This document shows positions 45,212 to 53,997 of a stretch of 64,000 nucleotides of DNA, one piece after another. This stretch comes from Streptomyces sp. NBC_00190. GTDB taxonomy: Bacteria; Actinomycetota; Actinomycetes; Streptomycetales; Streptomycetaceae. Position numbers and translations under genes: made by a program. Within the stretch, counting starts at the first letter, position 1. Each line of letters begins with the position of its first letter. The notes beneath the pieces were generated by a model. It was not told the DNA's origin. It saw only the letters and a list, made by a program, of their open reading frames with translations, and searched no databases. The stretch covers positions 6,944,001 through 7,008,000 of the forward strand of contig NZ_CP108131.1 of assembly GCF_036203305.1 (NCBI RefSeq), given 5' to 3'.

Positions 45212-47100
45212 AGGAGCTCCTTGCGGGCCAGGATCCGGTAGGCGTTGCCGCCGTCCGTGGCCCGGGCGGCAGCCGTGCGCAGGGCGTCCAGCACCGCCGC
45301 GCCGGCGAAGCACGGCAGCGACGCCGCCCGCACGGTGTGGGCGAGGGCCCGGGCACGGGGCGTGGCCGGCGGGCCCCACGGCCGGTCCGGGTCCGGGGCC
45401 AGCCGCGTCACGGTGAGGGCCACCGCGCCGACGAAGTCGTTGCCCTGGTGGGCCGGGCCGTGCTCCTCGGCGAGGACGGTGAATCCCCGGTCGGCCAGCG
45501 CCTCGCGCAGGTTCGCGGCGGGCACCAGGTGCTGGTGCTGCGGCTGGAACCAGGGCAGCCACGCCGGGCCGAGCAGCCGGGCCATGCGCGACTCCGGGTC
45601 GGGGACCTCGATGGTCAGGAACCCCCCGGGGGCGAGGACGGTGGCCGCCGCGTCCAGTTCGGCCAGCGGCTCCCGGGTGTGCTCCAGGTAGTGGTACATG
45701 CTGACCACCTCGTACTGGCCCGCCAGCTTCGGGGCGAACTCGGGGAACTGGCCCTGGTAGCCGGTCTCCACCCAGCCGCGGCGCTCGGCCGCACGCACAC
45801 CGTCGCCCATGTCGAGCCCGTCGAAGCGGGTCCGCGGCCAGACGGCCCGCGCCGCGTTGCAGAAGTGGCCGTGCCCGGTGCCCACGTCGAGCCAGGACGA
45901 GGGCTCCGTGTGGGGGAGGAGCATCCGGGCGCGCGCCCGGTAGGCGGGGCCGAGCCGGCCGAAGACCGTGCCCGCTCCCTCGCCGCCGCGCCCGTCGTAG
46001 AAGTCGCGGTAGTAGAACTCCAGTCCCTGCGGGCTCAGCCGGGGATTCTGGAAGACGTGCCCGCAGTCCCCGCAGCGCTCCAGGATGAACAGGCCGGGCT
46101 TGCCCTGGAGCAGGTCGGGCACCCGGACCCGGACGGTGAGCCGCAGCGAGCCGCACCACGGGCAGTCCGCGCGGCGCGGTTCGAGGAAGCGCCCGGGGCC
46201 CGCGGCCAGGTCCTCGCGGTAGGCCTCCGCCCGGGCGGCCTCGTCGTCCGCGCCCTCACTCCCGCCCCCGCCGCCCTCGCGGCCCGCCGGGGTACGGGCG
46301 ACCGCCGCGGCCGTACGCAGGGCGGCGCCGAGCGAGCGCAGCGGCCGGCCGGCGGTGGCCACGGCCAGGTCGGCGGGGCGCAGCGGGGAGCCGGGCCCGC
46401 CGAGGGCGAGGTACGGCTGGAGCCAGTACAGCCCGGCCGCGGCGGCGCCCCACCGGCCCTGGCGCAGGGCGACGCCCGCCAGCAGGGCCAGCCCGGAGAG
46501 CTGGGCAGCGGCCAGCGCCCCCGGCGGCAGCCCCTGTGCGCGCAGCTCGGCGGCCCGGGCGGGCCCGGTCGCCTCGGTCCGCGGTCCGCAGCTCAGCGCG
46601 GGGGCGACGGCCAGGCCCGTGGCCCCGGCGGCGTACTCCTTCAAACGCCGCGTGAGCGCGAGGAGTTCCTCCGGCCCGGGGCGCGGCTCACCCGGTTCGA
46701 ACCCGGCCCGCTCCAGCACCTCCTCGGCGACCAGTACGGCGAAACCGGCGCCGCGCCCCTCGCCGAGCCGGTCGTGGCGGTAGCTGCCGGGGTCGACCAG
46801 ACGCAGCAGCCCCAGGGCCCGCTCGGTGGCCAGGTCCGCCGGAAGCAGGTCCAGTACCCGCAGCCCCTCCCGGTCGGCGTGCGCGCAGGCGGCGAGGAAG
46901 GTGACCGCGTCGGGCTCGACCCCCTGGGCGGCGAGCAGCCGCCACCCGGCGGCCCGCGGCACTCCGGCCGCGGCGGCCGGGACCGCGGGCAGCACCGGGA
47001 TCGCCCGCAGCCGGCGGCCGGCCCGCACGGTGCCGGCGCCGAGCGCGGCCAGCACGACGGCGGAGGTCCACCGGACCCGGGTGTTCGGGAGTGGCGTCAT
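45208..47100 (-). CDS. Zinc-ribbon class I methyltransferase with long N-terminal extension
   Basis: A 630-residue protein. Residues about 1-290 are an Ala-rich helical region with no motif I recognise; residues 15-50 are hydrophobic enough to be membrane-associated. Residues about 310-345 hold a Cys4 ribbon (CPWCGS ... CGDCGH) and FQNPRLSPQGLEFYYRDFYDG, the lead-in of many sugar or lipid methyltransferases. The SAM domain follows with LDVGTGHGHF (motif I), FDGLDMGD, YHYLEHTREPLAELDAA and LAPGGFLTIEVPDPES. ATG 47100 overlaps the glycosyltransferase stop. In this operon it probably methylates the glycolipid headgroup or chain, but O-, C- or N- specificity cannot be read. Confidence 0.85.
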   Translation of the reverse strand: MTPLPNTRVRWTSAVVLAALGAGTVRAGRRLRAIPVLPAVPAAAAGVPRAAGWRLLAAQGVEPDAVTFLAACAHADREGLRVLDLLPADLATERALGLLRLVDPGSYRHDRLGEGRGAGFAVLVAEEVLERAGFEPGEPRPGPEELLALTRRLKEYAAGATGLAVAPALSCGPRTEATGPARAAELRAQGLPPGALAAAQLSGLALLAGVALRQGRWGAAAAGLYWLQPYLALGGPGSPLRPADLAVATAGRPLRSLGAALRTAAAVARTPAGREGGGGGSEGADDEAARAEAYREDLAAGPGRFLEPRRADCPWCGSLRLTVRVRVPDLLQGKPGLFILERCGDCGHVFQNPRLSPQGLEFYYRDFYDGRGGEGAGTVFGRLGPAYRARARMLLPHTEPSSWLDVGTGHGHFCNAARAVWPRTRFDGLDMGDGVRAAERRGWVETGYQGQFPEFAPKLAGQYEVVSMYHYLEHTREPLAELDAAATVLAPGGFLTIEVPDPESRMARLLGPAWLPWFQPQHQHLVPAANLREALADRGFTVLAEEHGPAHQGNDFVGAVALTVTRLAPDPDRPWGPPATPRARALAHTVRAASLPCFAGAAVLDALRTAAARATDGGNAYRILARKELL

Positions 47101-48260
47101 AGCAGCTTCTCCAACCGGTCGGCCGCGGCGGCGGCTCCGCCCGCCGCGGCGAATGAGGCCTGGATCCGCCGGGCGGACCGGCGGTGGCCGGGATCGTCCA
47201 GCACGGCCGTGATCGCGTCACGCAGTTCCTCGGCCCGGGTCCTGCCGAACCGCACCCGCACCCCGGCCCCGGCCTCCACGACCTGCCGGGCCACGATCGG
47301 CTGGTCGTCCCGGATCGGCGCGACGACCAGCGGCAGCCCGTACGCGAGGGCCTCGCAGACGGTGTTGTGGCCGCCGTGGCAGACCACGGCGTCCAGGTGC
47401 GGCAGGAGTTCCAGCTGCGGGACGCATCCCTGCAGCAGGACGTGCCCCGGCACGGACCCGACCAGCGCGGCCGGCGCCGCGAGTACCAGCTGCACCTCCT
47501 CGGCGAGGCGTTCGGCGGCGCCCAGTACCGCCGCGTAGAACCGGCCGCCGGCCTCCTGGTTGAGCGTGCCCAGCGACACCAGCACCCGCCGCCGGGCCGG
47601 ATCCAGGCGCTGCCAGGGAAACCCCGCCGCGGCCGGCCGGGCCCCGAAGGCGGGACCGACGAAGGCGTGGTGCGGCGGGAAGCCGTCCCGCGCTCCGACG
47701 AGTTCGGGAGTGGAGAAGACCAGCACGAGCCGGTCCGAGAACCGCGGATCCCAGTCCGGCGCCGGTGACCCGAACTCCGCGAGGAGGCCGGAGATCTGCC
47801 CGGCCACCCACTCCCCGACCTTCGGGAAGTCCGCGAAGGGCCGGGTGAGTTCGGCCGAGGTGCTGGCGGACGTCGCCCACGGGACGCCGAGCCGCCGGGC
47901 CACCAGCGGCCCGGCCAGGGCCTGTTGGTCGGCGACCAGCAGGTCTGGTGCGAACTCGTGGACGGCGCGGGTCACCCCCGGGACCATCGCCCGGGCCAGC
48001 GGCACCAGCGCCTCCTCCCACAGGAACCGCAGCGCCCCGACCCCGCGCAGGTCGCGCCAGCGCTCGTGCAGCGTCGCGTAGCCGCCGCCCGCCTCCTCGC
48101 CGGCGGGCAGGATCCGGGCCGACGGGGGCAGCAGCCGGGCCAGCGCCGCGGCCGGTCCCGTCCAGGCGACCTCGTGCCCCCGCGCGGCCAGTTCGGCCCC
48201 GACGGCCACGGTCGGATTGACGTGCCCCGCCAGCGGCGGCACCGTGAAGAGCACCCTCAT
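47097..48260 (-). CDS. GT1-family (MGT-like) glycosyltransferase
   Basis: A 387-residue enzyme of the GT-B fold. The start MRVLFTVPPLAGHVNPTVAVGAELAARGHEV is the acceptor-domain signature of macrolide/enediyne-type glycosyltransferases, and VDRV-like strands lead to RRVLVSLGTLNQEAGG. CHGGHNTVCEALAYGLPLVVAPIRDDQPIVARQV is the donor-binding PSPG-like motif with the key His and the DQ pair. ATG 48260 overlaps the stop of the alpha/beta hydrolase gene. It should attach a nucleotide-activated sugar to the PKS product. Donor unknown; no deoxysugar genes lie in the operon, so a common UDP-hexose is likely. Confidence 0.92.
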   Translation of the reverse strand: MRVLFTVPPLAGHVNPTVAVGAELAARGHEVAWTGPAAALARLLPPSARILPAGEEAGGGYATLHERWRDLRGVGALRFLWEEALVPLARAMVPGVTRAVHEFAPDLLVADQQALAGPLVARRLGVPWATSASTSAELTRPFADFPKVGEWVAGQISGLLAEFGSPAPDWDPRFSDRLVLVFSTPELVGARDGFPPHHAFVGPAFGARPAAAGFPWQRLDPARRRVLVSLGTLNQEAGGRFYAAVLGAAERLAEEVQLVLAAPAALVGSVPGHVLLQGCVPQLELLPHLDAVVCHGGHNTVCEALAYGLPLVVAPIRDDQPIVARQVVEAGAGVRVRFGRTRAEELRDAITAVLDDPGHRRSARRIQASFAAAGGAAAAADRLEKLL

Positions 48261-49096
48261 GGGACCAGCGCTCCCGCCCGCGGCCCCGCCGCCACAGCAG
48301 CCGTCGCGGCCGTCGCGTCGAGATGGGCGAGCACGGCCTCCCGCAGGGCCCCGCTGCTCTCCTTGAGGACGTCGTGGCCCAGGTCCGGCAGGATCCGCAG
48401 CGTGCCGTCCGGTGCGTGGCGGACCAGTTCCCGGGCGCCCGGCACCAGTTCGGAGTGCTCGCCGCACACGACCAGCACCGGGCAGCGCAGCCGCGCGTAG
48501 TCGGCCGGGGTGAAGGTGCGGCCGGCGGCGATGTCGTCGATGAGCGTGGTGCGGTTGAGCAGGTCGTCGGCGATGGCCGTGAGATGGGCGGCCTTGCGCA
48601 GGCGCAGGGTGAGCAGTTCCGCCGGTACCGGGCTGTCCTCCAGACTGAGCGCGGCCGCCGACAGGGTGTCCACCATGTTCTCCACCCAGGCTCCGCCGAG
48701 CGGGGGTTCGAGGAGCGTGAGACCGGCGACGAGGTCGGGCCGGGCCAGGGCGGCGTGCACCGCCAGGGTCCCGCCGTAGCTGTTGCCGACCAGGTGCACC
48801 GGGCGGTGCCCGAGGTCCAGCGCGCCGAGCAGCGCGAAGAGGTCCCGTACGGCGGTGCCGCTGTCGTAGCCGTTCGCGGGCCGCTCGGTACGGCCGTGGC
48901 CGCGCAGGTCGTAGAGGACGGCCTCGTGCCCGGACCGGGCCACCGGCACGGCCAGGGGACAGTAGAAGGAGGACAGGTTGTCGACGACCAGGCCGTGCAG
49001 GAAGACCACCACGGGCCGGTCGGGGCGGGCGGCCCCGGCGGTGGCCGGGAGCCGCTGGACGTGGAATTTCAGGGAGTTGGCAGGAACGACGGCCAT
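48257..49096 (-). CDS. Alpha/beta hydrolase, possible product-release enzyme
   Basis: A 279-residue alpha/beta hydrolase. VVVFLHGLVVDN is the oxyanion strand, DLRGHGRTE the canonical turn, LVGNSYGGTLAVHAAL the nucleophile elbow with Ser near residue 104, CPVLVVCGEHSELVPG the Asp region and LPDLGHDVLKE the catalytic His. It begins 7 bp after the ACP stop and has no signal peptide. No thioesterase domain is visible in the two PKS proteins, so this enzyme is the best candidate to release or cyclise the acyl chain from the ACP. Confidence 0.9.
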   Translation of the reverse strand: MAVVPANSLKFHVQRLPATAGAARPDRPVVVFLHGLVVDNLSSFYCPLAVPVARSGHEAVLYDLRGHGRTERPANGYDSGTAVRDLFALLGALDLGHRPVHLVGNSYGGTLAVHAALARPDLVAGLTLLEPPLGGAWVENMVDTLSAAALSLEDSPVPAELLTLRLRKAAHLTAIADDLLNRTTLIDDIAAGRTFTPADYARLRCPVLVVCGEHSELVPGARELVRHAPDGTLRILPDLGHDVLKESSGALREAVLAHLDATAATAAVAAGPRAGALVP

Positions 49097-49103
49097 GGCG
49101 GGC

Positions 49104-49430
49104 TCAGCCGGCGGGGGCGGCCGAGGCGGCCGGGGCGGCTGCCGTGCGGGCGAGGGAGGCGTGCGTGATCCGGCCGATGTGGGTGACGAGTTCGCCGACC
49201 GACATGGCCAGGATGGCGTCCATGTCCTTCTCCGCCAGGAAGCCCATCAGGTCCACCTCGGCGCCGTAGCGGTGATGGAGCAGCTCGGCGAGGGCGACGA
49301 ACTCGATGCTCTCCAGGGCGAGGTCCTCGTTGAACGTCGTCTTCATCGTGACCTCCTCCGCGAGCAGGTACTCGTCGCCGACGATCTCCACGAGCATTCC
49401 GGTGATCTCGGCGAGGATGTCAGGTGCCAT
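49104..49430 (-). CDS. Stand-alone acyl carrier protein
   Basis: A 108-residue carrier protein. FNEDLALESIEFVALAELLHHRYG near residues 33-56 contains the Ser that takes phosphopantetheine (LESIEF), and VGELVTHIGRIT is the fourth helix; a short Ala/Pro tail follows. ATG 49430 lies inside the end of the KS-AT-DH-PPTase gene (11-bp overlap). It could carry the finished chain to the hydrolase or glycosyltransferase, or supply a starter. The fused PPTase next to it is the likely activator. Confidence 0.93.
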   Translation of the reverse strand: MAPDILAEITGMLVEIVGDEYLLAEEVTMKTTFNEDLALESIEFVALAELLHHRYGAEVDLMGFLAEKDMDAILAMSVGELVTHIGRITHASLARTAAAPAASAAPAG

Positions 49431-52400
49431 GACGGGTCTCCGTGAGGTGGAAGGGGACGGGGGACGGCGCCGTGCCGTGGGCGGTCCAGGCGACGACGTG
49501 GTCGGGCGGTCCGGGGGCGGGCCGGCCCGGGGCGGGCAGGTCGTGGTTGCGCAGGTCAGGGTCGAGCCGGTCGGTGGGGACGCGGGTGGTTCGGACCGGG
49601 TACGGGTGCCCGTCGGGGGAGCGCACGAGCAGCGCGCCGGAATCCGGTTCACCGGCCACCCGCCAGTCCCGCGGCCGGCCGCCGAGCCCGCTGCCCGCCG
49701 CCTTCGCCGCGGCCTCCTTCGCGCACCACAGGGCGGTGAGCGCGGCCGGCAGTCCGGTGCCCTCACAGGCGGCCAGCCGCTCGGCGAGGCGGAGTTCCTC
49801 CGGCCGCAGAGCGATCCGGACCAGCGCGCCGGGGTCGGCGGTCACCGGTTCCACGTCGATGCCGACCGCGTCGCGGGGGTGGGCGAGGGCGACCGCGATC
49901 CGGTCCTTGTGGGCGATCGACAGCCGGAAGCCGGGAGTGAGCGGACCCTCGGCCACGGGCCGGCCCGCGGGATCGTTCCCCACCGGCACCTCCACCGGGA
50001 ACACCGGCCCGGCCCCGGCCCCCCACAGCAGTCCGCGCAGCGCGTCCTTGGCGGCGATCCGGCCCAGCAGCCAGGGCGCCCGGGCCCGCGGCGACAGCCG
50101 CTCGTACGCCGCCCGCTCGGCGGCGCCGAGGTAGCGGCGCATCACCAGCTCCTGCGAGGCCGGGTCGGTCCAGCGGCGGCGGGCCAGGCACCAGCCCTCG
50201 GGCCGTGGCTCGCCGATGCCGCACACCTCCGGGGTGAACTTCATCGGCCACACCCGCTCGTCGGCGCCGAACCGGCGGTAGGTCCATCCCTCGATCAGGG
50301 CCCACACCTCGCCCGTGGTGCGGCACAGTTCGAGGTCACCGCGCACGGTGATGTCCCGTACCTCCCGGATCCGGGCCGTGGCGGCGACCAGCTCCCCGGG
50401 GGCGGGCGGGGGACCGCAGAAGCGGACGCGGTCCACGGCGGCCGGGAACACCAGCCGGTCCACCGGGAGGCGCAGCTGCATCCAGTGGCCGAACAGCTGG
50501 CCCGCGGCGTCGAGCAGCGCCCCCGGGTCGGGGAGCGCCCGCAGCACGCCCCGGATGCCGTCCGAGCCGACGGTCCGTACCTCGTGCACCCCTGCGAAAC
50601 GGGGGCCGTGGAACATCCACCGGTCGCGGTAGAGCGCCTCGGCGCTGACGGGGGCGGGCCCCGGTTCGCGCAGGGGAGTGGTGTCGGGCGCGGGCGGCTG
50701 CCCGTACCGCTCACCGAGCAGCACGACCACCGACGCGAACTCCCCGAGGGCGACGCGCGAGCGGCCGGGCCCGTCGCCGCGGACGGTGACCTCGACGTCG
50801 ACGGCCGGTTCGACGGCGAGCCAGCGCAGCGCCCGTACGTCCTCGTAGCCGATGACGGCGAGGCCGGGCGGGGCGTGGCGCTGCGCGGCCTCGGCGGCCA
50901 GCTCCAGCATGGTGGTCATCGGTACGACGGGGAACCGGTCGGACTCCTCCGGCCAGCCGTCCGGCTGGAGGTACACGCAGTGGTCGCGTACGTAGGGCAG
51001 CGCGGCCAGCGAGCAGCGCAGGGTGTGATTCCCCGAGGGCTGTCCCGTGGCACGCGCCGCGCCCAGTCCCGTGGCCCGGCCCGTGTCCGGCGGGCGTACG
51101 GCCGACCAGGCCTCGGTGACGTTCCGGGCGGCCGCCGCGGTGTCTTCGAGGACCGCGTCCAGCGCGGACAGCAGGATCGGCCGGGGGGCGGACGGCTCGG
51201 CCCGGACCCGCGCCGCAGCGGCCGGGGCCGGGGCCGTGGGCAGGAGGCCGCCCAGCGCGGTGCGCGCCGTCTCGCCGAGGCGGACCAGCGGCGAACCGAG
51301 GTCCAGGGGCACGGCGCGCCCCGCCGGCGAAGGCGGCCGTACCGGCTCGGCCGTCTTCTCAGACACCGGTACGGACAACAGGTCCCAGCGCGGTGCGTGC
51401 CCCTCGGCCCAGAGCGCGGCGCAGGCACGCTCCAGCGCCGCCAGACCCGGAAGCCGGGGGGAGGAGGTGGACACCGAGAGGTGGGGGCGCTCGCGCAGGG
51501 TGTCCTCCACGAAGCCCGGCAGGCTGCCCGGGCCCAGGGTGACGAAGCCGCGCACGCCCTCCTCCTCGTACAGCCGCAGCGTCAGTTCGCGGAAGCGGAC
51601 CGGCTCCAGGAGGTGGCGGACCACCAGGTCCCGCACGTCCCGCGGCTCGGCGGGGAACGGAGCGCACGTGGTGGCCGACCACACCGGTAGGGATCCGGGC
51701 CGCAGCGGCAGCCGGCCGAAGGCGGCGCGGACCTGGCCCAGGTACGGCTCCCACATCGGGGTGTGGAAGCCCGACCGGAACGGGAGTTCCTGGCCGAGCA
51801 CCCCGTCGCCGCGCAACCGGCCGACCGCGGCCGCCACTTGGTCCGGTTCCCCGCATATCACCGACTGGTGGGGGCAGTTGTCGTGGCTGACCACCACCCG
51901 GTCCAGGCCGTGCAGTGCCGCCTCCGCCCGGCGCGCACCGCAGCCCAGCGCCGCGTACACGAGATCGGGCACCAGCAGGTCCGACGGCCGGAGCCCGTCC
52001 AGGAAGCTGTCGGCGGCTTCCTGTGGATACATCCCGGCGGCCACCATCGCCGCCCACTCGCCCAGGCTGTGGCCCGCCAGCACATCGGCCTCGACGCCGA
52101 GCGCGGGCATGACCCGGGCGAAGAAGCGGCCCGTCGCGATCGCGTCGAGGGCCCGCTCCACCAGGGACGTGCCCCGCGTGAGCCGGGGCCGCGCCGTCCC
52201 GAGCCGGTCCGCGACATCGTCCACCACGGGGGCGAACTCCGGCTCCAGGCCCGGGAACAGGAAGGCCACCCGGCCGCCCAGCGGCTCCGGTGTGAACCAC
52301 ACGTCCCCCCGGCCCCGCCAGGCCCGGCCGCGCGCCACCACCTTCGCGGCCAGCGCGAGCCGCTGGGGCGTGGGCCCGAACACCGCGAGCCGGCAGGGCC

Positions 52401-53997
52401 CGTCTGCGCCGGACACCGGCGAGCCCGTCGCCAACCGGGCCGACAGCTCCGCCGGACCGTCCGCGCCCAGCAGGAGTACGTCGCCCCGGGCGGACGCCCC
52501 CACCGGCGCGGCCGCGCCGCCCAGTGGCAGGAACCGGCGGGCCGGAGCCGCCGGGCGCGCGGCCGCCGGAGCCTCCTCCAGCACCACGTGCGCGTTGATC
52601 CCGCCGAAGCCGAAGGCGTTGACCCCCGCCCGGCGGGGCTCCGGACCCCGCTCCCACGGCTCCGCCGCCGTCACCGGCCGCATCCGGGTCCGGGCCAGGT
52701 CCGGGTGGGGCTCCTCCAGGTGCAGCGTCGGCGGCAGCACCCCCTCGTACACCGCCAGCGCGGCCTTGATCAGCCCGGCCATGCCGGAGGCCTGCATGGT
52801 GTGCCCGAGCATCGACTTGACGGAGCCGAAGCCGACCCCCGGCCCGGAACCCTCCCGCGCACCGAACACCTGGGCCAGGGTGTCGAGTTCGGCCACGTCC
52901 CCCACGGGCGTCCCGGTGCCGTGCGCCTCCAGCAGCCCCAGCGCGCCCGGAGCCCGGGGATCCAGGCCGGCCTCCCGCCAGGCCCGCTCCAGTGCCCGTA
53001 CCTGGCCCGCGACCAGGGGGCTCATCAGGCTCGCCGCCCGGCCGTCCCCGGCCACACCCGTACCGCGGATCACCGCGTAGACGCGGTCGCCGTCCCGCTC
53101 CGCGTCCGCGAGCCGCTTCAGCAGCACCACCCCGGTGCCCTCGGAGAGCAGGGTCCCGTCGGCCCTCCGGTCGAAGGGCCGGATCCGCTCGCTGGGGCTC
53201 AGCGCCCGCAGCTGCGTGAACACGCTCCACAGCGTGGCGATGTGGCAGTGGTGCACGGCGCCCGCGACCACCGCGTCGCAGCGTCCGCCCGCCAGCAGCC
53301 CCACGGCCTGGTCCACCGCGAGCAGCGAGGAGGCACAGGCGGCGTCCAGGGTGTAGGCGGGGCCGCGGAAGTCCAGCCGGTTCGCGGTCCGGGCGGCGGT
53401 GAAGCTCGGCACCAGGCCGATCGACGCGTCCGGCCGCTCCGGCCCCAGCGCGTCCTGGAAAGCCGAGCGCACCGCCGCGATCCGCCGCTCTCCGAGCTCC
53501 GGCGCGAGCTCCCGCAGGGTCTGGGCCAACTGGTGCGCCGTACGCACCCGCTGGTCCAGCCGGGCGGTGGCCACCCCCATGAACCCGCCGCGCCCCAGCA
53601 CCACCCCGATCCGGGAGCGGTCCGCCGGCAGCCGGTCCTCGCCTCCCGCGTCCGCGATGGCCTCGGCCGTCGCGTGCAGGGCCAGCATCTGGTCCGGCTC
53701 GGCCCCCTCCACGGCGGCGGGCATGATCCCGAAGCGGGTCGGGTCGAAGGCGGCGAGGCCGTCGACGAACCCGCCGCGCCGGCAGTAGAACCGGTCGCCG
53801 GACACCGGGCCGGTGGCGCCGTCGGGGTCGTAGTACACCTCGGGATCCCAGCGCCCCGGCGGGACGTCGCCGATCGAGTCCGTACCGGCGAGCAGATTGC
53901 GCCGGTAGGCGGCCAGATCGGCGGCCCCGGGGAACACCGCGCCCATCCCGACGATCGCCGCGTCCGTGGGCCGCGGGCCGCGCCGCCGCTCACTCAT
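49420..53997 (-). CDS. PUFA/HglE-like polyketide synthase: KS-AT-DH-PPTase
   Basis: A 1525-residue iterative PKS subunit. KS about 10-470: Cys220 in DAACASSLLAVD, EAHGTGT, and GHTMQASG, so the Cys-His-His triad is complete. AT about 575-880 with FLFPGLEPE and AGHSLGEWAAM near 640. DH about 990-1290: LPYVRDHCVYLQPDGW holds the catalytic His, and WMFHGPRFAGVHEV is the block typical of PUFA, enediyne and HglE-type dehydratases. 4'-phosphopantetheinyl transferase about 1300-1480 with GIDVEPV near 1379 and WCAKEAAAKA near 1425. It overlaps the other PKS gene by 8 bp and the ACP gene by 11 bp. Together the two PKS proteins resemble the PfaA/PfaC division, with the PPTase (PfaE) fused on. Confidence 0.93.
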   Translation of the reverse strand: MSERRRGPRPTDAAIVGMGAVFPGAADLAAYRRNLLAGTDSIGDVPPGRWDPEVYYDPDGATGPVSGDRFYCRRGGFVDGLAAFDPTRFGIMPAAVEGAEPDQMLALHATAEAIADAGGEDRLPADRSRIGVVLGRGGFMGVATARLDQRVRTAHQLAQTLRELAPELGERRIAAVRSAFQDALGPERPDASIGLVPSFTAARTANRLDFRGPAYTLDAACASSLLAVDQAVGLLAGGRCDAVVAGAVHHCHIATLWSVFTQLRALSPSERIRPFDRRADGTLLSEGTGVVLLKRLADAERDGDRVYAVIRGTGVAGDGRAASLMSPLVAGQVRALERAWREAGLDPRAPGALGLLEAHGTGTPVGDVAELDTLAQVFGAREGSGPGVGFGSVKSMLGHTMQASGMAGLIKAALAVYEGVLPPTLHLEEPHPDLARTRMRPVTAAEPWERGPEPRRAGVNAFGFGGINAHVVLEEAPAAARPAAPARRFLPLGGAAAPVGASARGDVLLLGADGPAELSARLATGSPVSGADGPCRLAVFGPTPQRLALAAKVVARGRAWRGRGDVWFTPEPLGGRVAFLFPGLEPEFAPVVDDVADRLGTARPRLTRGTSLVERALDAIATGRFFARVMPALGVEADVLAGHSLGEWAAMVAAGMYPQEAADSFLDGLRPSDLLVPDLVYAALGCGARRAEAALHGLDRVVVSHDNCPHQSVICGEPDQVAAAVGRLRGDGVLGQELPFRSGFHTPMWEPYLGQVRAAFGRLPLRPGSLPVWSATTCAPFPAEPRDVRDLVVRHLLEPVRFRELTLRLYEEEGVRGFVTLGPGSLPGFVEDTLRERPHLSVSTSSPRLPGLAALERACAALWAEGHAPRWDLLSVPVSEKTAEPVRPPSPAGRAVPLDLGSPLVRLGETARTALGGLLPTAPAPAAAARVRAEPSAPRPILLSALDAVLEDTAAAARNVTEAWSAVRPPDTGRATGLGAARATGQPSGNHTLRCSLAALPYVRDHCVYLQPDGWPEESDRFPVVPMTTMLELAAEAAQRHAPPGLAVIGYEDVRALRWLAVEPAVDVEVTVRGDGPGRSRVALGEFASVVVLLGERYGQPPAPDTTPLREPGPAPVSAEALYRDRWMFHGPRFAGVHEVRTVGSDGIRGVLRALPDPGALLDAAGQLFGHWMQLRLPVDRLVFPAAVDRVRFCGPPPAPGELVAATARIREVRDITVRGDLELCRTTGEVWALIEGWTYRRFGADERVWPMKFTPEVCGIGEPRPEGWCLARRRWTDPASQELVMRRYLGAAERAAYERLSPRARAPWLLGRIAAKDALRGLLWGAGAGPVFPVEVPVGNDPAGRPVAEGPLTPGFRLSIAHKDRIAVALAHPRDAVGIDVEPVTADPGALVRIALRPEELRLAERLAACEGTGLPAALTALWCAKEAAAKAAGSGLGGRPRDWRVAGEPDSGALLVRSPDGHPYPVRTTRVPTDRLDPDLRNHDLPAPGRPAPGPPDHVVAWTAHGTAPSPVPFHLTETRHGT

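Noticed and set aside
46690..46710. CCGGTTCGAACCCGG, another tRNA-like T-arm
   Set aside because: It lies inside the methyltransferase gene (Phe-Glu-Pro-Gly) without other tRNA arms.
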